The notes beneath the pieces are model-generated. The model saw nothing but the letters and a program-made list of their open reading frames with translations, was not told the DNA's origin and did no database searches. A DNA stretch of 64,000 nt from Micromonospora fulviviridis (GTDB lineage: Bacteria > Actinomycetota > Actinomycetes > Mycobacteriales > Micromonosporaceae): NCBI RefSeq assembly GCF_014648395.1, contig NZ_BMRA01000006.1:437202-501201 (forward strand). Direction: 5' to 3'. The position numbers were made by a program, and so were the translations under genes. Of this stretch, positions 1 to 7,802 are shown one piece after another; within the stretch, counting starts at the first letter, position 1; each line of letters opens with the position of its first letter.

Positions 1-629
1 CCGACCCCGGCGTCGCGGGTCTGCGGCGGCGGGTACGGCTGCTCGGCCAGCAGCCGCGCCAGGTGCGCGCTGTTGAGCGCCAGGGCCGAGGTGGTACGGC
101 CCGTGGTGTCCGGTTTGGGGCGGGCGTCGATGTAGTCGGTCTTGTGCAGCGCCTCACCGACCCAGTAGGTGGCTCCCGCGGCGGGGCAGGTGAAGCCGAC
201 CTCGTTCAGCGCCTGCTGCACCTGGCCGATGGTGTGGTGCGCGCCATCCTCGTTGCCGACCACGGCGACGCCGGCCACCTTGCCGTACGTGCGCAGCCGA
301 CCCTCGGCGTCGGTCTCGGACAGCTCGGCGTCCAGGCGTTCCAGGACCATCTTGCAGACCGCCGACGGCTGGCCCAGCCAGATCGGGGTGGCGATCACCA
401 GGATCTGCGCGGCGAGGAGCTTCGCGCGGATGGCGGGCCACCCGTCGCCCTCACCTTCGTCGGTGGAGACCCCGAAGCGCACGGGGTGGTCGACGATCCT
501 GATCATCTCCCCGGCCACCCCCTGGGTGCCCAGCGCGTCGAGCACCTCCTGACCGAGCACCTCCGAGCTGGACGGGACGGGCGACGGCTTCAGCGTGCAG
601 TTGAGCACCAGAGCCCGGATCGACGCCAC
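1..629 (-). CDS. Flavodoxin-like NADPH-dependent FMN reductase family protein (3' end cut by window)
   Basis: About 209 residues are visible, read leftward from a GTG at 629 that has a good ribosome site (GAGAGGAAA) just upstream; the C-terminus lies outside the window. The N-terminus starts directly with a beta strand (RALVLNCTLK), residues 81-88 read TPIWLGQPS, the flavin-phosphate/isoalloxazine loop typical of NADPH-dependent FMN reductases, and residues 125-131 (GNEDGAH) form the second flavin loop. This family reduces flavins or quinones with NAD(P)H in the cytosol. The actual substrate cannot be told. The gene stands tail-to-head with the acyltransferase on its right, both read leftward, with 74 bases between them. 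Confidence 0.82.
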   Translation of the reverse strand, partial: MASIRALVLNCTLKPSPVPSSSEVLGQEVLDALGTQGVAGEMIRIVDHPVRFGVSTDEGEGDGWPAIRAKLLAAQILVIATPIWLGQPSAVCKMVLERLDAELSETDAEGRLRTYGKVAGVAVVGNEDGAHHTIGQVQQALNEVGFTCPAAGATYWVGEALHKTDYIDARPKPDTTGRTTSALALNSAHLARLLAEQPYPPPQTRDAGV

Positions 630-703
630 GGTCGTTTCCTCTCGGCCGGCCGGCGGTGACGGGTGTCGCATACCCCGGTGGCTGGCCCGCGATGCCTGTC
701 GGG

Positions 704-1480
704 TCAGCGCGCCGGCCGGCGGCGGTGCGACCGGCTGGTGTCGACCGGGCGGCCGGGGTCGACGTGGCGGGGCCGGTCCGGCTCGTCGGGACGCAGCGGC
801 GCCAGGTCGTCGGTGACCGCGTCGATGATCCGTTCGGTGGCCCGCCGGGCCGCGCCGGGGGTGCCCGGGTGCAGGTCACGCAGCATCACCGGGACGCCGA
901 AGTGCACCCGGACGGCCGGCCGGCGCCACACCGCCCGGGCCACGGCGCGCAGCATGCCCTTGGGCGCCCGGTAGGGCAGCACCTCGTGGGAGCCCCACTG
1001 GGCGACCGGGACGACGGGGGCGCCGCTGGCGAAGGCGAGCCGGGCGGTGCCGGTCTTGCCCCGCTCGGGCCACAGGCCGGGGTCCAGCCCGATGCGCCCC
1101 TCGGGGTAGACCAGCACCACCGAGCCGCCGGCCACCGCGCCGGCGGCCATCTCCAGCGAGTGGTGCACGGAGCTGGTGCCGCGGTCGACGCGGATGTGCC
1201 CGGCGCGGCGCATCAGCGGCCCGATCACCGGGGCGCGGAACAGCCCGCCGGTGGCCATGATCCGCGGGTGGATGCCGCGCACCTGGCAGGCCGCGGCGAG
1301 CACCACCGGGTCGAAGGGGCTGATGTGGTTCGCGGCCAGCACCAGCGGCCCGCGGCGCAGGTCCTCCGGCACGTCGCCGCTGACCTCGAGCCGGCCGAGC
1401 AGGCCGACGAGGCCACGGGCGGCCAGTTGCGCGGCGCGCCAGAGCAGGGGCGCCCGCCAGTGGGTGATCGGGGTGTCCAT
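704..1480 (-). CDS. 1-acyl-glycerol-3-phosphate acyltransferase family protein (PlsC-like)
   Basis: A 258-residue protein. Residues 52-57 carry the acyltransferase catalytic HX4D box (NHISPFD) and residues 127-129 the EGR substrate-binding box (YPEGRIG), the two hallmarks of PlsC-type enzymes, which add a fatty acyl chain to lysophosphatidic acid at the cytoplasmic membrane. A longer open frame reaches back to 1558, but the ATG at 1480 (MDTPITHW) matches the usual family start. The C-terminal 25 residues are Arg/Pro-rich and probably disordered. It is divergent from cydAB, and the dyad-rich region in between could serve both. Specific acyl acceptor unknown; other members act on mannosides or sterols. 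Confidence 0.87.
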   Translation of the reverse strand: MDTPITHWRAPLLWRAAQLAARGLVGLLGRLEVSGDVPEDLRRGPLVLAANHISPFDPVVLAAACQVRGIHPRIMATGGLFRAPVIGPLMRRAGHIRVDRGTSSVHHSLEMAAGAVAGGSVVLVYPEGRIGLDPGLWPERGKTGTARLAFASGAPVVPVAQWGSHEVLPYRAPKGMLRAVARAVWRRPAVRVHFGVPVMLRDLHPGTPGAARRATERIIDAVTDDLAPLRPDEPDRPRHVDPGRPVDTSRSHRRRPAR

Positions 1481-1600
1481 CAGTGCTGGATGGTCGCACG
1501 TGCGCGGGTGAGCCCGGGGCCCGATCCCGGGCCGGCCGGCAGAGGTGATCAGGGTCATTGGTCCCGGGCCGCTTCGGGCCCTGCGGCCCTGCCGATTCTT

Positions 1601-1636
1601 CTACGACGCCGAGTAGTATTTACTACGTCTCGTAGT
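1601..1636. promoter_or_regulatory. Nested dyads (operator candidate) upstream of cydA
   Basis: An AT-richer island in very GC-rich DNA. GTAGTA-TT-TACTAC is perfect at 1613-1626, CTACGA (1601-1606) pairs with TCGTAG (1630-1635), and ACTACG-TCT-CGTAGT is perfect at 1622-1636. A -10-like TAGTAT lies at 1614-1619 and again at 1633-1638, so a bound protein would cover the promoter. ACTAC/GTAGT half-sites resemble those bound by BlaI/MecI-type repressors (family knowledge); no such regulator is encoded in the window, so the factor is not identified. Confidence 0.6.
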
Positions 1637-1657
1637 ATGCACAGCTGGGGGTTTCAG

Positions 1658-3070
1658 GTGGACGCGTTGGACGTCGCCCGCTGGCAGTTCGGTGTCACCA
1701 CCGTCTACCACTTTCTGTTCGTGCCCTTGACCATCGGCCTCTCCGTGCTGGTGGCCATCCTCCAGACGATGTGGCACCGCACCGGCAACGAGCGGTACCT
1801 CAAACTCACCAAGTTCTACGGCAAGCTCTTCCTGATCAACTTCGCGATGGGCGTGGTCACCGGCATCGTGCAGGAGTTCCAGTTCGGCATGAACTGGAGC
1901 GACTACTCGCGCTTCGTCGGCGACATCTTCGGCGCGCCCCTGGCGATCGAGGCCCTGGTCGCGTTCTTCCTGGAGTCGACCTTCATCGGCCTGTGGATCT
2001 TCGGCTGGGACCGGCTGCCCAAGCGCCTGCACCTGGCCGCCATCTGGGCCGCGGCGATCGGCACCAACCTGTCCGCGTACTTCATCCTCGCCGCGAACTC
2101 GTTCATGCAGAACCCGGTCGGCTACCGGATCAACCCGGACACCGGCCGCGCCGAGCTGACCGACTTCGTCGCCGTGCTCACCAACAAGGTCGCCCTGATC
2201 ACCTTTCCGCACACCCTCTCCGGCGCGTTCCTGGTCGCCGGGTCGCTGATCGTCGCCGTCGGGCTGTGGCACGTCATCCGCAACCGGGGCAGCGCCGACA
2301 CCGACGCCTACCGCTTCGCCACGAAGTTCGGCTCCTGGGTGGTGCTGGTCTCCTCGGCGCTGGTGCTGTTCACCGGCGACATCCAGGGCAAGATCATGAC
2401 CGAGGTGCAGCCGATGAAGATGGCCGCCGCCGAGGGCCTCTACACCACCGAGAGCCCCGCCTCGTTCTCCGTGCTCACCGTCGGCAGCCTCGACGGCAGC
2501 CGCGAGGTCTTCGCCCTCAAGATCCCGTACCTGCTGTCGTTCCTCGGCACCGGCGACCCGAACGGCACCGTGCAGGGCATCAACGACCTCCAGGCCCAGT
2601 ACGCCACCCAGTACGGCGCCGGCAGCTACACCCCGATCATCCCGGTCACCTACTGGAGCTTCCGCTTCATGATCGGCCTCGGGCTGGCCGCCGCCGCGAT
2701 CGCCCTGATCGTGCTCTGGACCCAGCGCAAGGGCCGCACCCCGTCGAGCCGCTGGCTGCTGCGCGCCGGCCTCGTCATGCCGGCCCTGCCGCTGCTGGCC
2801 AACTCCTTCGGCTGGATCTTCACCGAGATGGGCCGCCAGCCGTGGATCGTCTTCGGCGAGATGCTGACCCGCAACGGCGTCTCCCGCAGCGTCTCGCTGA
2901 CCGAGGTGCTCACCTCGTTCACCGCCTTCACCCTGATCTACGCCACCCTCGCGGTGATCGAGTTCAAGCTGCTGGTCCGCTACGCCAAGGCCGGCGTGCC
3001 CGACCTGGCTCCGGCCCCCGAACCAGCCGACACCGACGACGCCGATCGCCCGCTGGCGTTCGCCTACTGA
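1658..3070 (+). CDS. cydA: Cytochrome bd ubiquinol/menaquinol oxidase subunit I
   Basis: A 470-residue multi-spanning membrane protein, the catalytic subunit of the bd-type terminal oxidase, which oxidises quinol and reduces O2 to water at high oxygen affinity. His18 (VYHFLFVP) fits the heme b595 ligand, His185 (FPHTLSG) and Met338 (FRFMIGLG) fit the heme b558 ligands, and GRQPW is at 392-396. The Q-loop is the short form usual in actinobacteria. I chose the GTG at 1658 (VDALDVARWQF) because family members begin at that point and GGGGG lies seven bases before it; an in-frame ATG at 1637 sits inside the operator. Fourteen bases separate it from cydB. Confidence 0.96.
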   Translation: MDALDVARWQFGVTTVYHFLFVPLTIGLSVLVAILQTMWHRTGNERYLKLTKFYGKLFLINFAMGVVTGIVQEFQFGMNWSDYSRFVGDIFGAPLAIEALVAFFLESTFIGLWIFGWDRLPKRLHLAAIWAAAIGTNLSAYFILAANSFMQNPVGYRINPDTGRAELTDFVAVLTNKVALITFPHTLSGAFLVAGSLIVAVGLWHVIRNRGSADTDAYRFATKFGSWVVLVSSALVLFTGDIQGKIMTEVQPMKMAAAEGLYTTESPASFSVLTVGSLDGSREVFALKIPYLLSFLGTGDPNGTVQGINDLQAQYATQYGAGSYTPIIPVTYWSFRFMIGLGLAAAAIALIVLWTQRKGRTPSSRWLLRAGLVMPALPLLANSFGWIFTEMGRQPWIVFGEMLTRNGVSRSVSLTEVLTSFTAFTLIYATLAVIEFKLLVRYAKAGVPDLAPAPEPADTDDADRPLAFAY

Positions 3071-3084
3071 CCCCGGAGCCCACC

Positions 3085-4083
3085 GTGGAACTGACGACCG
3101 TCTGGTTTCTCCTCGTCGCCGTGCTCTTCACCGGCTACTTCATCCTCGAAGGCTTCGACTTCGGCGTCGGCATGCTGCTGCCCGTGCTGGGCCGCGACGA
3201 CCGGGAACGCCGCGTCCTGATCAACACCATCGGCCCGGTCTGGGACGGCAACGAGGTCTGGCTGATCACCGCCGGCGGCGCCATGTTCGCCGCCTTCCCC
3301 GAGTGGTACGCCACCCTCTTCTCCGGCTTCTACCTGCCGCTGCTGCTGATCCTGCTCGCCCTGATCGCCCGCGGGGTGGCCTTCGAGTACCGGCACAAGC
3401 GCCCCGAGGCGACCTGGAAGCGCCGCTGGGACCAGGCCATCTTCTGGGGTTCGGCCGTGCCGGCGGTGCTGTGGGGCGTCGCCTTCGCCAACATCCTCCG
3501 CGGCGTGCCGCTGTCGGCCGACCACGAGTACGCCGGCGGCCTGCTCGACCTGCTCAACCCGTACGCCCTGCTCGGCGGGGTGACCACCCTGGGCCTGTTC
3601 CTCACCCACGGCGCGGTGTTCATCGCCCTGAAGACCAGCGGCGACATCCGGCAGCGCGCCGGCGCGCTCGCCGTCAAGCTCGGCGTCGCCACCGCCGTGG
3701 TGGCGGTGGCCTTCCTGGCCTGGACGCTGACCATCCGCTCCAGCGCGGCCGCCGTCGTGCTCGCCGTCGGCGCCGCCCTCGCCCTGCTCGGCGGTCTCGC
3801 CGCCGCCCGGGTACGCCGGGAGGGCTGGGCGTTCGCCGGCACCGCCGTGGCCATCGCCCTGGCCGTGGCGACCCTGTTCGCCGCGCTGTTCCCGAACGTG
3901 CTGCCGTCCACCCTGGACGCCGCCGGCACGCTGACCGCGAGCAACGCCGCCTCCACCCCCTACACCCTGAAGATCATGACCTGGGTGGCGGTGGTGTTCA
4001 CCCCGATCGTGCTGGCCTACCAGGGCTGGACCTACTGGGTGTTCCGCAAGCGGATCGGGGTACAGAACATCCCGCAACACTGA
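3085..4083 (+). CDS. cydB: Cytochrome bd oxidase subunit II
   Basis: A 332-residue integral membrane protein starting at GTG 3085 with GGAG just upstream. The N-terminal FILEGFDFGVGMLLP segment and the following PVWDGNEVWLITAGGAMFAAFP stretch (split here by position 50-70) are diagnostic of CydB, which packs against CydA and forms the second half of the oxidase. It is transcribed with cydA as one operon. No cydDC exporter genes follow; transcription meets a strong hairpin at 4106-4140. The protein has normal family length and no visible defect. Confidence 0.96.
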   Translation: MELTTVWFLLVAVLFTGYFILEGFDFGVGMLLPVLGRDDRERRVLINTIGPVWDGNEVWLITAGGAMFAAFPEWYATLFSGFYLPLLLILLALIARGVAFEYRHKRPEATWKRRWDQAIFWGSAVPAVLWGVAFANILRGVPLSADHEYAGGLLDLLNPYALLGGVTTLGLFLTHGAVFIALKTSGDIRQRAGALAVKLGVATAVVAVAFLAWTLTIRSSAAAVVLAVGAALALLGGLAAARVRREGWAFAGTAVAIALAVATLFAALFPNVLPSTLDAAGTLTASNAASTPYTLKIMTWVAVVFTPIVLAYQGWTYWVFRKRIGVQNIPQH

Positions 4084-4105
4084 CGAGCCTGCGGGCGCGG
4101 GTGAC

Positions 4106-4140
4106 GCGGGGCCGGTGCGAGGGGGTCGCACCGGCCCCGC
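4106..4140. terminator. Bidirectional hairpin terminator between cydB and a GNAT gene
   Basis: Perfect 15-bp stem: 4106-4120 pairs with 4126-4140 around a GGGGG loop. It lies between the convergent cydB and the GNAT gene; no U-tract follows, as is usual in such GC-rich genomes. Confidence 0.8.
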
Positions 4141-4148
4141 GGGGCGTC

Positions 4149-5039
4149 TCAGACCAGGTCGATCCGCTCCCACTCGACCGGGTAGCCGGCCCGGGCGAAG
4201 GTGGCCGCCATCGGCGTGTTGCCCTGGTCGGTGGCGGCCACGATCTCGTCGGCGCCCGCCTCGACCAGCAGGTGGGTGGCCTCGACGAGCAGGTCGTAGG
4301 CGTAGCCGTGGCCGCGCTGTCCGGGCAGCACGCCGACGAACCCCACCACGTGGTGGGTCTGGTTGCGGGCCGGCACGACCAGCCCGACCGGCTCACCGCC
4401 GGGGGTGAACGCCAGCCGCCACCAGTCCCGCGGGCTGGGCATCCAGCGCAGCAGGTCCAGGTCCTCCTGCGCCGCCGCGAGCGGGCCGTGGGCAGCCGCC
4501 GCGGCCCGGAAGTGGGCGTCCAGGCTGCCCTCGCCGATGCGGCACAGCACGTCCAGGATCACCGCGTCGTCCGGCTCGGGCCGGAACTCCAGCCGCCCCG
4601 GCCGGGCCGGCAGGCCGGATCCGGGCGTCCAGCGGTACCGGTACCGCTCGACCAGCACCCGCATGCCGGCCGCCGTCGCGGCGTCGATCCGGGCCTGCGC
4701 CTGGGCGCGGACCGCGGGATCCTCCCGCCAGCCGTAAGGGAGCAGGATCGAGTACTCGGTGCGCAGCGGCGCCGTGCGCAGCAACTCGACCGCCGCGGCC
4801 TCGTCGGTGAAGTCGAACCAGTCCAGCGCCAGCGGCGCCGGGTCCTCCGGCCCGGCCCACCAGGCGGCCCGGGCGACCACCACCCCGTCGCGCAGGGCCA
4901 CCCAGGTCCATTCGGGGCGGAAGCCGCCGCCAACGTACGTCTCGCCGAGCACGGCCCGCCCGACCAGCCCCGGGTCGGGCAGGGAGTCGAAGAGGTGTTC
5001 CTCGCCCGCGACGAGCGGGCGGATGACCAGATCGGTCAT
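4149..5039 (-). CDS. GNAT family N-acetyltransferase
   Basis: A 296-residue protein with the acetyl-CoA-binding motif A near the C-terminus (GVLPGQRGHGYAYDLL, about residues 238-253; the R/QxxGxG/A signature is GQRGHG) and the alpha4 element NTPMAATFARAGY typical of GNATs. The N-terminal half has the extra strands of larger two-lobed members. Start ATG at 5039 with GGAAGG upstream. The 5' leader contains a 17-codon ORF with a much stronger ribosome site and a nested hairpin (5063-5111), so expression is probably controlled after transcription starts. The acceptor substrate is unknown; a drug-modifying or metabolic role are both possible. Confidence 0.85.
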   Translation of the reverse strand: MTDLVIRPLVAGEEHLFDSLPDPGLVGRAVLGETYVGGGFRPEWTWVALRDGVVVARAAWWAGPEDPAPLALDWFDFTDEAAAVELLRTAPLRTEYSILLPYGWREDPAVRAQAQARIDAATAAGMRVLVERYRYRWTPGSGLPARPGRLEFRPEPDDAVILDVLCRIGEGSLDAHFRAAAAAHGPLAAAQEDLDLLRWMPSPRDWWRLAFTPGGEPVGLVVPARNQTHHVVGFVGVLPGQRGHGYAYDLLVEATHLLVEAGADEIVAATDQGNTPMAATFARAGYPVEWERIDLV

Positions 5040-5062
5040 GAAGGGTCCTTCCAGGAAGCGGT

Positions 5063-5111
5063 GCGCTCCCCGGTTCAGGATCCCGGCGTCCTCGCAGCCG
5101 GGTGGGAGCGC
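5063..5111 (-). promoter_or_regulatory. Nested hairpin in the GNAT leader
   Basis: Outer arms GCGCTCCC (5063-5070) and GGGAGCGC (5104-5111) enclose an inner stem CCCGGC (5082-5087) / GCCGGG (5097-5102). The structure covers most of the leader peptide ORF and ends 24 bases before the GNAT start, the geometry of a translation-coupled attenuator. No biochemical class is recognised. Confidence 0.55.
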
Positions 5112-5128
5112 ATGACTGTCGTACGCAT
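5075..5128 (-). CDS. Putative 17-residue leader peptide upstream of the GNAT gene
   Basis: ATG at 5128 to TGA at 5075, peptide MRTTVMRSHPAARTPGS. It has the best ribosome-binding site in the neighbourhood (GGAGGGAGGTGAG, eight bases before the ATG) although it ends 36 bases before the GNAT start. A TAGCGT -10 element lies at 5170-5175, giving an mRNA that would begin about 35 bases before this ATG. The coding region overlaps the nested hairpin, so ribosome stalling could change the fold. It does not contain the Cys cluster of the known actinobacterial cysteine-responsive leader peptides. Confidence 0.5.
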   Translation of the reverse strand: MRTTVMRSHPAARTPGS

Positions 5129-5169
5129 GGCGCTCACCTCCCTCCGGTCTCGGTCGAGGACGCGGCGGA

Positions 5170-5175
5170 ACGCTA
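5170..5175 (-). promoter_or_regulatory. -10 element for the GNAT leader transcript
   Basis: TAGCGT on the minus strand, about 42 bases before the leader-peptide ATG. It resembles the TAnnnT -10 boxes of actinobacterial housekeeping promoters; no clear -35 box is seen because the upstream bases are the terminator stem of the preceding gene. Confidence 0.4.
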
Positions 5176-5182
5176 CCAGACG

Positions 5183-5226
5183 CCCCGCGCCCCGGCCGAG
5201 GCGTTTTCCCCGGCCGGGGCGCGGGG
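5183..5226 (-). terminator. Strong hairpin terminator after the coiled-coil protein gene
   Basis: Perfect 16-bp stem, 5183-5198 with 5211-5226, loop of 12 bases. It begins six bases after the stop codon of the gene at 5233-5913 and insulates it from the GNAT leader transcript. Confidence 0.78.
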
Positions 5227-5232
5227 TGCGGG

Positions 5233-5913
5233 TCAGCGCGCCTCGCGCAGCTCCGCCAGCCGGGCCTCGATCTCGGCCAGCTCGGCGCGCAGCTTCTCCG
5301 CCTGCTGTTCCGCCTCGGCCCGCTCCGCGGCCAGGATCTGCTCCACCGCCTCCTGCACCCCCGGCACGTCGACCAGCGCCACCATCCGCAGCGCCTCGGC
5401 CGGCTTCACCACGTACGGCTTCGCGAGTGCCTTGGCGCCCTGCTGCGCCGCCACCGTCCACTCGCCCTCGGCGTAGGCCAGCGTCACCGTCAACCCGGCC
5501 GGGCCCTTCGGCTTCACCGCCTTCACCGCCCGCCGCGCCGGCTTCGGCTCCGCCTGCTGCGTCACCCTCGGCTCCTCCCGCCGCGGCGCCGGCACCGCCG
5601 GCGTGTCCAACACGAACTCCGGCTCCGCCGGCGCCGCCTCGACCGGCGGCTCCGGCTTCGGCTCCGCCGGCCGCCGCCCCGCCCCCTTCGGGGCGATCGC
5701 CACGTCGGTGGGGGAGAAGGGCAGCTCGTCGCGGCCGAACCGCACCACCACGAACTCCTCGGACACCTCCGGATCGGTCAGCTCCACCACCTGCCCGAGC
5801 TGGCCCGCCATCTGCCCGGCCGCCGCCGTGAACACCACCTTGGGCTTGCGGCCGGCCGCCAACGCCTCCCGGATGCCCTGTACCTCGTCAGTGGACAAAC
5901 CCTGGCCCGCCAT
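5233..5913 (-). CDS. Conserved-looking protein of unknown function with C-terminal coiled coil
   Basis: About 226 residues, no recognised enzyme motif. Residues 1-80 are compact and ordered (KVVFTAAAGQMAGQLGQVVELTD, then EEFVVVRFGRDELPFSP by residue 70), a small beta-rich domain reminiscent of KOW/SH3-like folds but not identifiable. Residues 80-140 are a Pro/Ala/Glu linker, 140-185 a second ordered block, and about 185-226 a charged heptad-like helix (AERAEAEQQAEKLRAELAEI) likely to form a coiled coil. ATG at 5913 has GAGGG five bases upstream; a GTG at 5916 is the alternative. It is read away from the patatin-like gene's 3' end. Cytosolic; function not inferred. Confidence 0.7.
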   Translation of the reverse strand: MAGQGLSTDEVQGIREALAAGRKPKVVFTAAAGQMAGQLGQVVELTDPEVSEEFVVVRFGRDELPFSPTDVAIAPKGAGRRPAEPKPEPPVEAAPAEPEFVLDTPAVPAPRREEPRVTQQAEPKPARRAVKAVKPKGPAGLTVTLAYAEGEWTVAAQQGAKALAKPYVVKPAEALRMVALVDVPGVQEAVEQILAAERAEAEQQAEKLRAELAEIEARLAELREAR

Positions 5914-5980
5914 CACAGCCCTCTTCCGTACACGTGTCTGATGCCTGCCTTGATACCAGCCCGCACCGACACCCGGGAGA

Positions 5981-6823
5981 TCAACCCCCGGCGACCCAGA
6001 CGGCCGCCACCTCCTCGGCCACCGCGGCGGCCTGCGCGAACCCGGCCCGCGCCGACGCGGCCCGCCGCGCCGGATCCAGCACGTTGCGCCCGATCGCCGC
6101 CCGCGCCGCCCGGTCCGGCGACACCACCGCCACCCGCGCGCCCGCCGACCGCAACCCCGCCACCTGCGCCGACAGCCGCGGCATCGGCCCGAACCCGGCC
6201 CGCGTCGGCGCCAGCACCACCACCCGCTCCGCGCCCCGCGCCAGGTCCGCGTTCACCGCCGAGCGCACCCCACCGTCGACGTACCGCCGGCCCCCGATGG
6301 TGACCGGCGGCCACACCCCCGGCACCGCGCAGCTGGCACCCACCGCGTCCACCAGCGCCACCTGCGAGCCGGCGTCGAAGACCACGAACTCGCCCGAGGT
6401 CGCGTCCACGGCCGTCACCAGCAGCCGCCGCGCCGGCCACCCCTGCACCGGCAACCGCGCCGCGATGACCGCCCGCCGCGACTGCTCCGACGGGGTACGC
6501 GCCGCCAGGGCCATCGCGCCGACCCGGGCCCGCGCCAGCACCTCGTCGCGACCCCGGGCACCCGCCCACGCCCAGCGGGCCAGCACTCCGACGCCCAGCC
6601 GGGCCGCCACCTCGGTTCCCGTCGGGCGCAACTGCGCCGCGTACAGCTCCTCGACCGGCGTGTCCGAGCACACCTGCGCGCCCACCACCGAACCCGCCGA
6701 GGTGCCCACCACCAGCTCCGCCCCGGTCAGGTCCACGCCCCGCGCGGCCAGCCCGGCCAGCAGCCCCAACTCCCAGGCCACCCCGGTCACCCCACCGCCA
6801 CCCAGCACCAGCGCCCGCGTCAT
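5981..6823 (-). CDS. Patatin-like phospholipase / RssA-NTE family serine hydrolase
   Basis: A 280-residue protein beginning at ATG 6823 behind GGAGAGG. It shows the complete patatin catalytic set: oxyanion-hole glycine run LGGGGVTG at residues 6-13, nucleophile elbow GTSAGS at about 39-44, and the catalytic Asp in VDGGV at about 195-199. Such enzymes cleave acyl esters of phospholipids with a Ser/Asp dyad, cytosolic or at the membrane face. The large open frame continuing right to 7468 is a shadow of the SDR gene. Divergent from the SDR gene with 78 bases between starts, so the two may share control. Confidence 0.88.
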   Translation of the reverse strand: MTRALVLGGGGVTGVAWELGLLAGLAARGVDLTGAELVVGTSAGSVVGAQVCSDTPVEELYAAQLRPTGTEVAARLGVGVLARWAWAGARGRDEVLARARVGAMALAARTPSEQSRRAVIAARLPVQGWPARRLLVTAVDATSGEFVVFDAGSQVALVDAVGASCAVPGVWPPVTIGGRRYVDGGVRSAVNADLARGAERVVVLAPTRAGFGPMPRLSAQVAGLRSAGARVAVVSPDRAARAAIGRNVLDPARRAASARAGFAQAAAVAEEVAAVWVAGG

Positions 6824-6901
6824 GTGTGACCGTCCTCTCCACCCGGGTCCCGCGCCGATCACGGTAACGTCACCCCCACCACCAGGGCAGGGGAGAGGAC
6901 A

Positions 6902-7630
6902 TTGAGCTCCGTCACCATCGTCACCGGTGGGGGGCGCGGCATCGGCGCCGCCACCGCCCGCCGGCTCGCCGCCGCCGGCCACGACGTCGTCATCGGCTAC
7001 CGCAGCGACCACGCCGCCGCCGAGGCCGTCCTCGCCGACGTGCGCGCCGCCGGCCGCCGCGGCGTCGCCGTCCCCGCCGACACCGGCGACCCCGACCAGG
7101 TCCAGCGCCTCTTCGACGCCGCCGACGAACTGGGCCCGCTCACCGGCCTGGTCAACAACGCCGGCATCACCAGCCCGATCGGGCCCTTCGCCGACCTGCG
7201 CGTCGAAGACCTGCGCCAGGTCGTCGACGTCAACCTCGTCGGCTACGTCCTCTGCGCCCAGCAGGCCGCCCGCCGGATGACCCGCGGCGGGGCCGTCGTC
7301 AACGTCTCCTCCGCGGCCGCCACCCTCGGCAGCCCCGGCGAGTACATCCACTACGCGGCCGTCAAGGCCGCCACCGACACCCTCACCGTCGGCCTCGCCA
7401 AGGAACTCGCCCCGCGCGGCATCCGGGTCAACGCCGTCGCCCCCGGCATCATCCGCACCGACATCCACGCCCTGTCCGGCGCGCCCGACCGCCCGGACAC
7501 CGCGGCCGGCCGCATCCCGCTGGGCCGCGCCGGCGAACCCGACGAGGTCGCCGGCGCCATCGCGTTCCTCCTCGGCCCCGACGCCTCGTACACGACCGGC
7601 GCCGTCCTGCGCATCGCCGGCGGCCTCTGA
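6902..7630 (+). CDS. Short-chain dehydrogenase/reductase (3-oxoacyl-ACP reductase-like)
   Basis: A 242-residue classical SDR. Cofactor motif TGGGRGIG is at residues 8-15, NNAG at about 86-89, the catalytic Ser in NVSSAA, and the YxxxK pair in YAAVK near residue 155. Start is a TTG at 6902 with GGGAGAGG seven bases before it; no better start exists. The R/Y pattern after strand two (GYRSD) suggests NADP. This type oxidises or reduces hydroxy/keto groups; substrate not predictable. It is followed by an 11-bp hairpin terminator and is monocistronic. Confidence 0.9.
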   Translation: MSSVTIVTGGGRGIGAATARRLAAAGHDVVIGYRSDHAAAEAVLADVRAAGRRGVAVPADTGDPDQVQRLFDAADELGPLTGLVNNAGITSPIGPFADLRVEDLRQVVDVNLVGYVLCAQQAARRMTRGGAVVNVSSAAATLGSPGEYIHYAAVKAATDTLTVGLAKELAPRGIRVNAVAPGIIRTDIHALSGAPDRPDTAAGRIPLGRAGEPDEVAGAIAFLLGPDASYTTGAVLRIAGGL

Positions 7631-7638
7631 CGCCGAAA

Positions 7639-7669
7639 CGGCCCGGGGGAGAGTCGTCCCCCCGGGCCG
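7639..7669. terminator. Hairpin between SDR and MFS genes
   Basis: CGGCCCGGGGG (7639-7649) pairs perfectly with CCCCCGGGCCG (7659-7669). It stands between convergent genes and can serve both directions. Confidence 0.75.
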
Positions 7670-7676
7670 CCCGCCG

Positions 7677-7802
7677 CTAGTGGGTGAACAGCTTCGCCGC
7701 CGTGATCAGCGTCTGCACCACCCCGTACCCCAGCAGCGCCGACACCACCACCCACGACACCACCAGGCGGACCCGCTGCCCGCCACCGACCCGCTCGTTC
7801 AC
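7677..7802 (-). CDS. MFS transporter small subunit-like microprotein
   Basis: A 41-residue protein whose GTG start (7802) overlaps the TGA stop of the OFA transporter in a 4-base GTGA, so translation is coupled. It consists of a basic N-terminal tail (NERVGGGQRVR) and one hydrophobic helix of about 20 residues, ending LFTH. Small single-span proteins annotated as MFS transporter small subunit are known beside OFA-family transporters in actinobacteria, and position, size and topology all fit. It probably binds or stabilises the transporter in the membrane; that role is inference. Confidence 0.78.
   Translation of the reverse strand: MNERVGGGQRVRLVVSWVVVSALLGYGVVQTLITAAKLFTH

Noticed and set aside
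656..1657. Plus-strand extension of the cydA frame over the acyltransferase gene
   Set aside because: It overlaps the well-supported plsC-type gene on the other strand and is only a GC-rich shadow; cydA homology begins at 1658.
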